Shown here in pieces: positions 21,744 through 22,506 of a DNA stretch of 22,506 bases. The stretch's first letter is position 1, and the number at the start of each line of letters is the position of its first letter. The position numbers and the translations under genes are program-made. The notes below the pieces were generated by a model that made no database searches, was not told where the DNA came from, and saw nothing but the letters and a program-made list of their open reading frames with translations. Source of the stretch: an uncultured Lachnospiraceae bacterium (GTDB taxonomy: Bacteria > Bacillota > Clostridia > Lachnospirales > Lachnospiraceae). Location of the stretch: NCBI GenBank assembly GCA_910588825.1, contig CAJURF010000062.1, forward strand, positions 1-22,506, given 5' to 3'.

Positions 21744-21827
21744 GGAGCTGCTGAAAAATAAGCGATGCAGTTCCTAAGTGTAAACAGAGGGCCGGACTGG
21801 GAAAGGAATCGTACGGAAGGAATCGAA

Positions 21828-22409
21828 ATGGGAGCGAAGAAGCTTGAAGTTCCAAGCCTTGAACTGCTGGAGGCGGAACTGAAGAAGGAACAGTATAAAA
21901 AGAATTACGGCCGGGTGCTGCGCAGCACAGTGTTTTCGCTGGTTGTGGTGGCGGCTGTGGCGGTGCTGGTGGCGGTGCTTCTGCTCCCGGTGCTGCAGAT
22001 AAGCGGGACCTCCATGACGGAGACCCTGCAGAATGAGGACATCGTGGTGGCGGTGAGCAGTTCCAAGTATAAGACCGGCGACGTCATCGCGTTCTACTAC
22101 AACAACAATATCCTGGTGAAGCGGGTGATCGCTTCGGCGGGGGACTGGGTGGACATCGACAAGGACGGAAATGTGTTTGTAAACGATGAGCCGTTAAACG
22201 AGCCCTACATCAGCGAGAAGGCGCTGGGGGACTGCAACATTGACCTGCCGTATCAGGTGCCGGAGGGCAAGTGCTTTGTGATGGGGGACCACCGGGCCAC
22301 CAGCATTGACAGCCGCAATACGGCTGTGGGGTGTGTGGGCAGCGATATGGTGGTGGGCAGGATTCTTTTAAGGGCCTGGCCGCTGTCAGAAATCGGGTTC
22401 ATCAAATGA
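21828..22409 (+). CDS. lepB: Type I signal peptidase (S26 family)
   Basis: A 193-residue membrane serine protease that removes signal peptides. It has a cytosolic N-terminus with a short helical stretch, one membrane segment (about residues 35-56), then the catalytic ISGTSMTETL with Ser62 and the general-base lysine in NILVKRVIASAGD (Lys98). Box E is MGDHRATSIDSR (about 165-176), with His replacing the usual Asn. The length and single membrane span are typical of Gram-positive SipS/LepB. The ATG at 21828 has GGAAGG seven bases upstream; the longer frame from 21765 has no ribosome site. It probably belongs to one transcript with the coiled-coil gene and the next gene. Confidence 0.93.
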   Translation: MGAKKLEVPSLELLEAELKKEQYKKNYGRVLRSTVFSLVVVAAVAVLVAVLLLPVLQISGTSMTETLQNEDIVVAVSSSKYKTGDVIAFYYNNNILVKRVIASAGDWVDIDKDGNVFVNDEPLNEPYISEKALGDCNIDLPYQVPEGKCFVMGDHRATSIDSRNTAVGCVGSDMVVGRILLRAWPLSEIGFIK

Positions 22410-22440
22410 TTGGCAAGGGTGCAAGGAAGGGGGCAGCAGA

Positions 22441-22506
22441 ATGAAATTTATCACACAGGCCGCGAAGGTCTTGAACGAACAGAAGAAGTGCCCGCATGCC
22501 GACACC
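22441..22506 (+). CDS. Start of an unidentified gene, cut by the window end
   Basis: An ATG preceded by AAGGAAGGGGG opens a frame that stays open to the last base (22 codons, beginning MKFITQAAKVLNEQ). It is 31 bases behind the signal peptidase gene, so probably in the same operon. Too little is present to name it. Confidence 0.55.
   Translation, partial: MKFITQAAKVLNEQKKCPHADT

Noticed and set aside
1..22506. CRISPR arrays, tRNA or rRNA genes, insertion-sequence transposases
   Set aside because: No regularly spaced repeats, no cloverleaf-like tRNA pattern and no transposase of an IS family were seen on reading both strands.

Overview
The window reads as chromosomal DNA of an anaerobic gut-type Firmicute, most likely Lachnospiraceae (Clostridia). 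The grounds are strong AGGAGG ribosome sites, mixed ATG/GTG/TTG starts, an anaerobic thiamine pathway that uses ThiH, and families common in that group: DUF3990/DUF3791, SPFH plus Arc-like protein, AAA-ATPase-like/PD-(D/E)XK, Rpn nuclease and DUF4474. No database search was possible; family names come from recognising motifs.

Left part (1-5000) is an accessory zone rich in toxin-antitoxin-like and regulatory pieces. An AT-rich promoter region leads to a tightly packed three-gene cassette: a DUF3990 ADP-ribosyltransferase-like protein, an 80-residue protein of no named family, and a DUF3791 protein. On the minus strand follow a possible antitoxin scrap, the C-terminal tail of a PIN-domain toxin, and an intact AbrB-type antitoxin with a perfect 20-bp palindrome at its promoter. 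A GNAT acetyltransferase/TetR operon comes next, with two matching inverted repeats over its promoter. After a 330-bp non-coding stretch with internal repeats comes an SPFH membrane protein paired with an Arc-like ribbon-helix-helix protein. The head of a lost minus-strand gene lies just downstream.

Middle part (5000-16630) is mostly metabolic. It holds adenine deaminase, a shortened DUF2442 gene and a transglutaminase-like lipoprotein. A minus-strand pair follows (DUF4474 membrane protein and metallophosphoesterase), ending in a terminator whose loop holds the stop codon. Then comes a TPP-riboswitch-controlled operon, thiS-thiF-thiG-thiH-tenI-thiE-thiD-thiC. These genes make the thiazole (ThiS/F/G/H, TenI) and pyrimidine (ThiC, ThiD) halves and join them (ThiE). 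The operon is under one promoter, aptamer and terminator.

Right part (16630-22506) begins with a twice-frameshifted secreted Fn3-like pseudogene. An AAA-ATPase-like/PD-(D/E)XK protein follows, converging on Rpn-family nuclease genes through a shared bidirectional terminator. The Rpn locus is an intact gene followed by a near-identical partial copy that is frameshifted and truncated. The window closes with a coiled-coil acidic protein, a type I signal peptidase and the first 22 codons of another gene.

The best candidates for something little described are the DUF3990 cassette with its uncharacterised middle protein, the Rpn partial duplication with a gene-conversion-like identity pattern, the repeat-containing intergenic element at 3288-3520, and the TetR and SPFH operator architectures.
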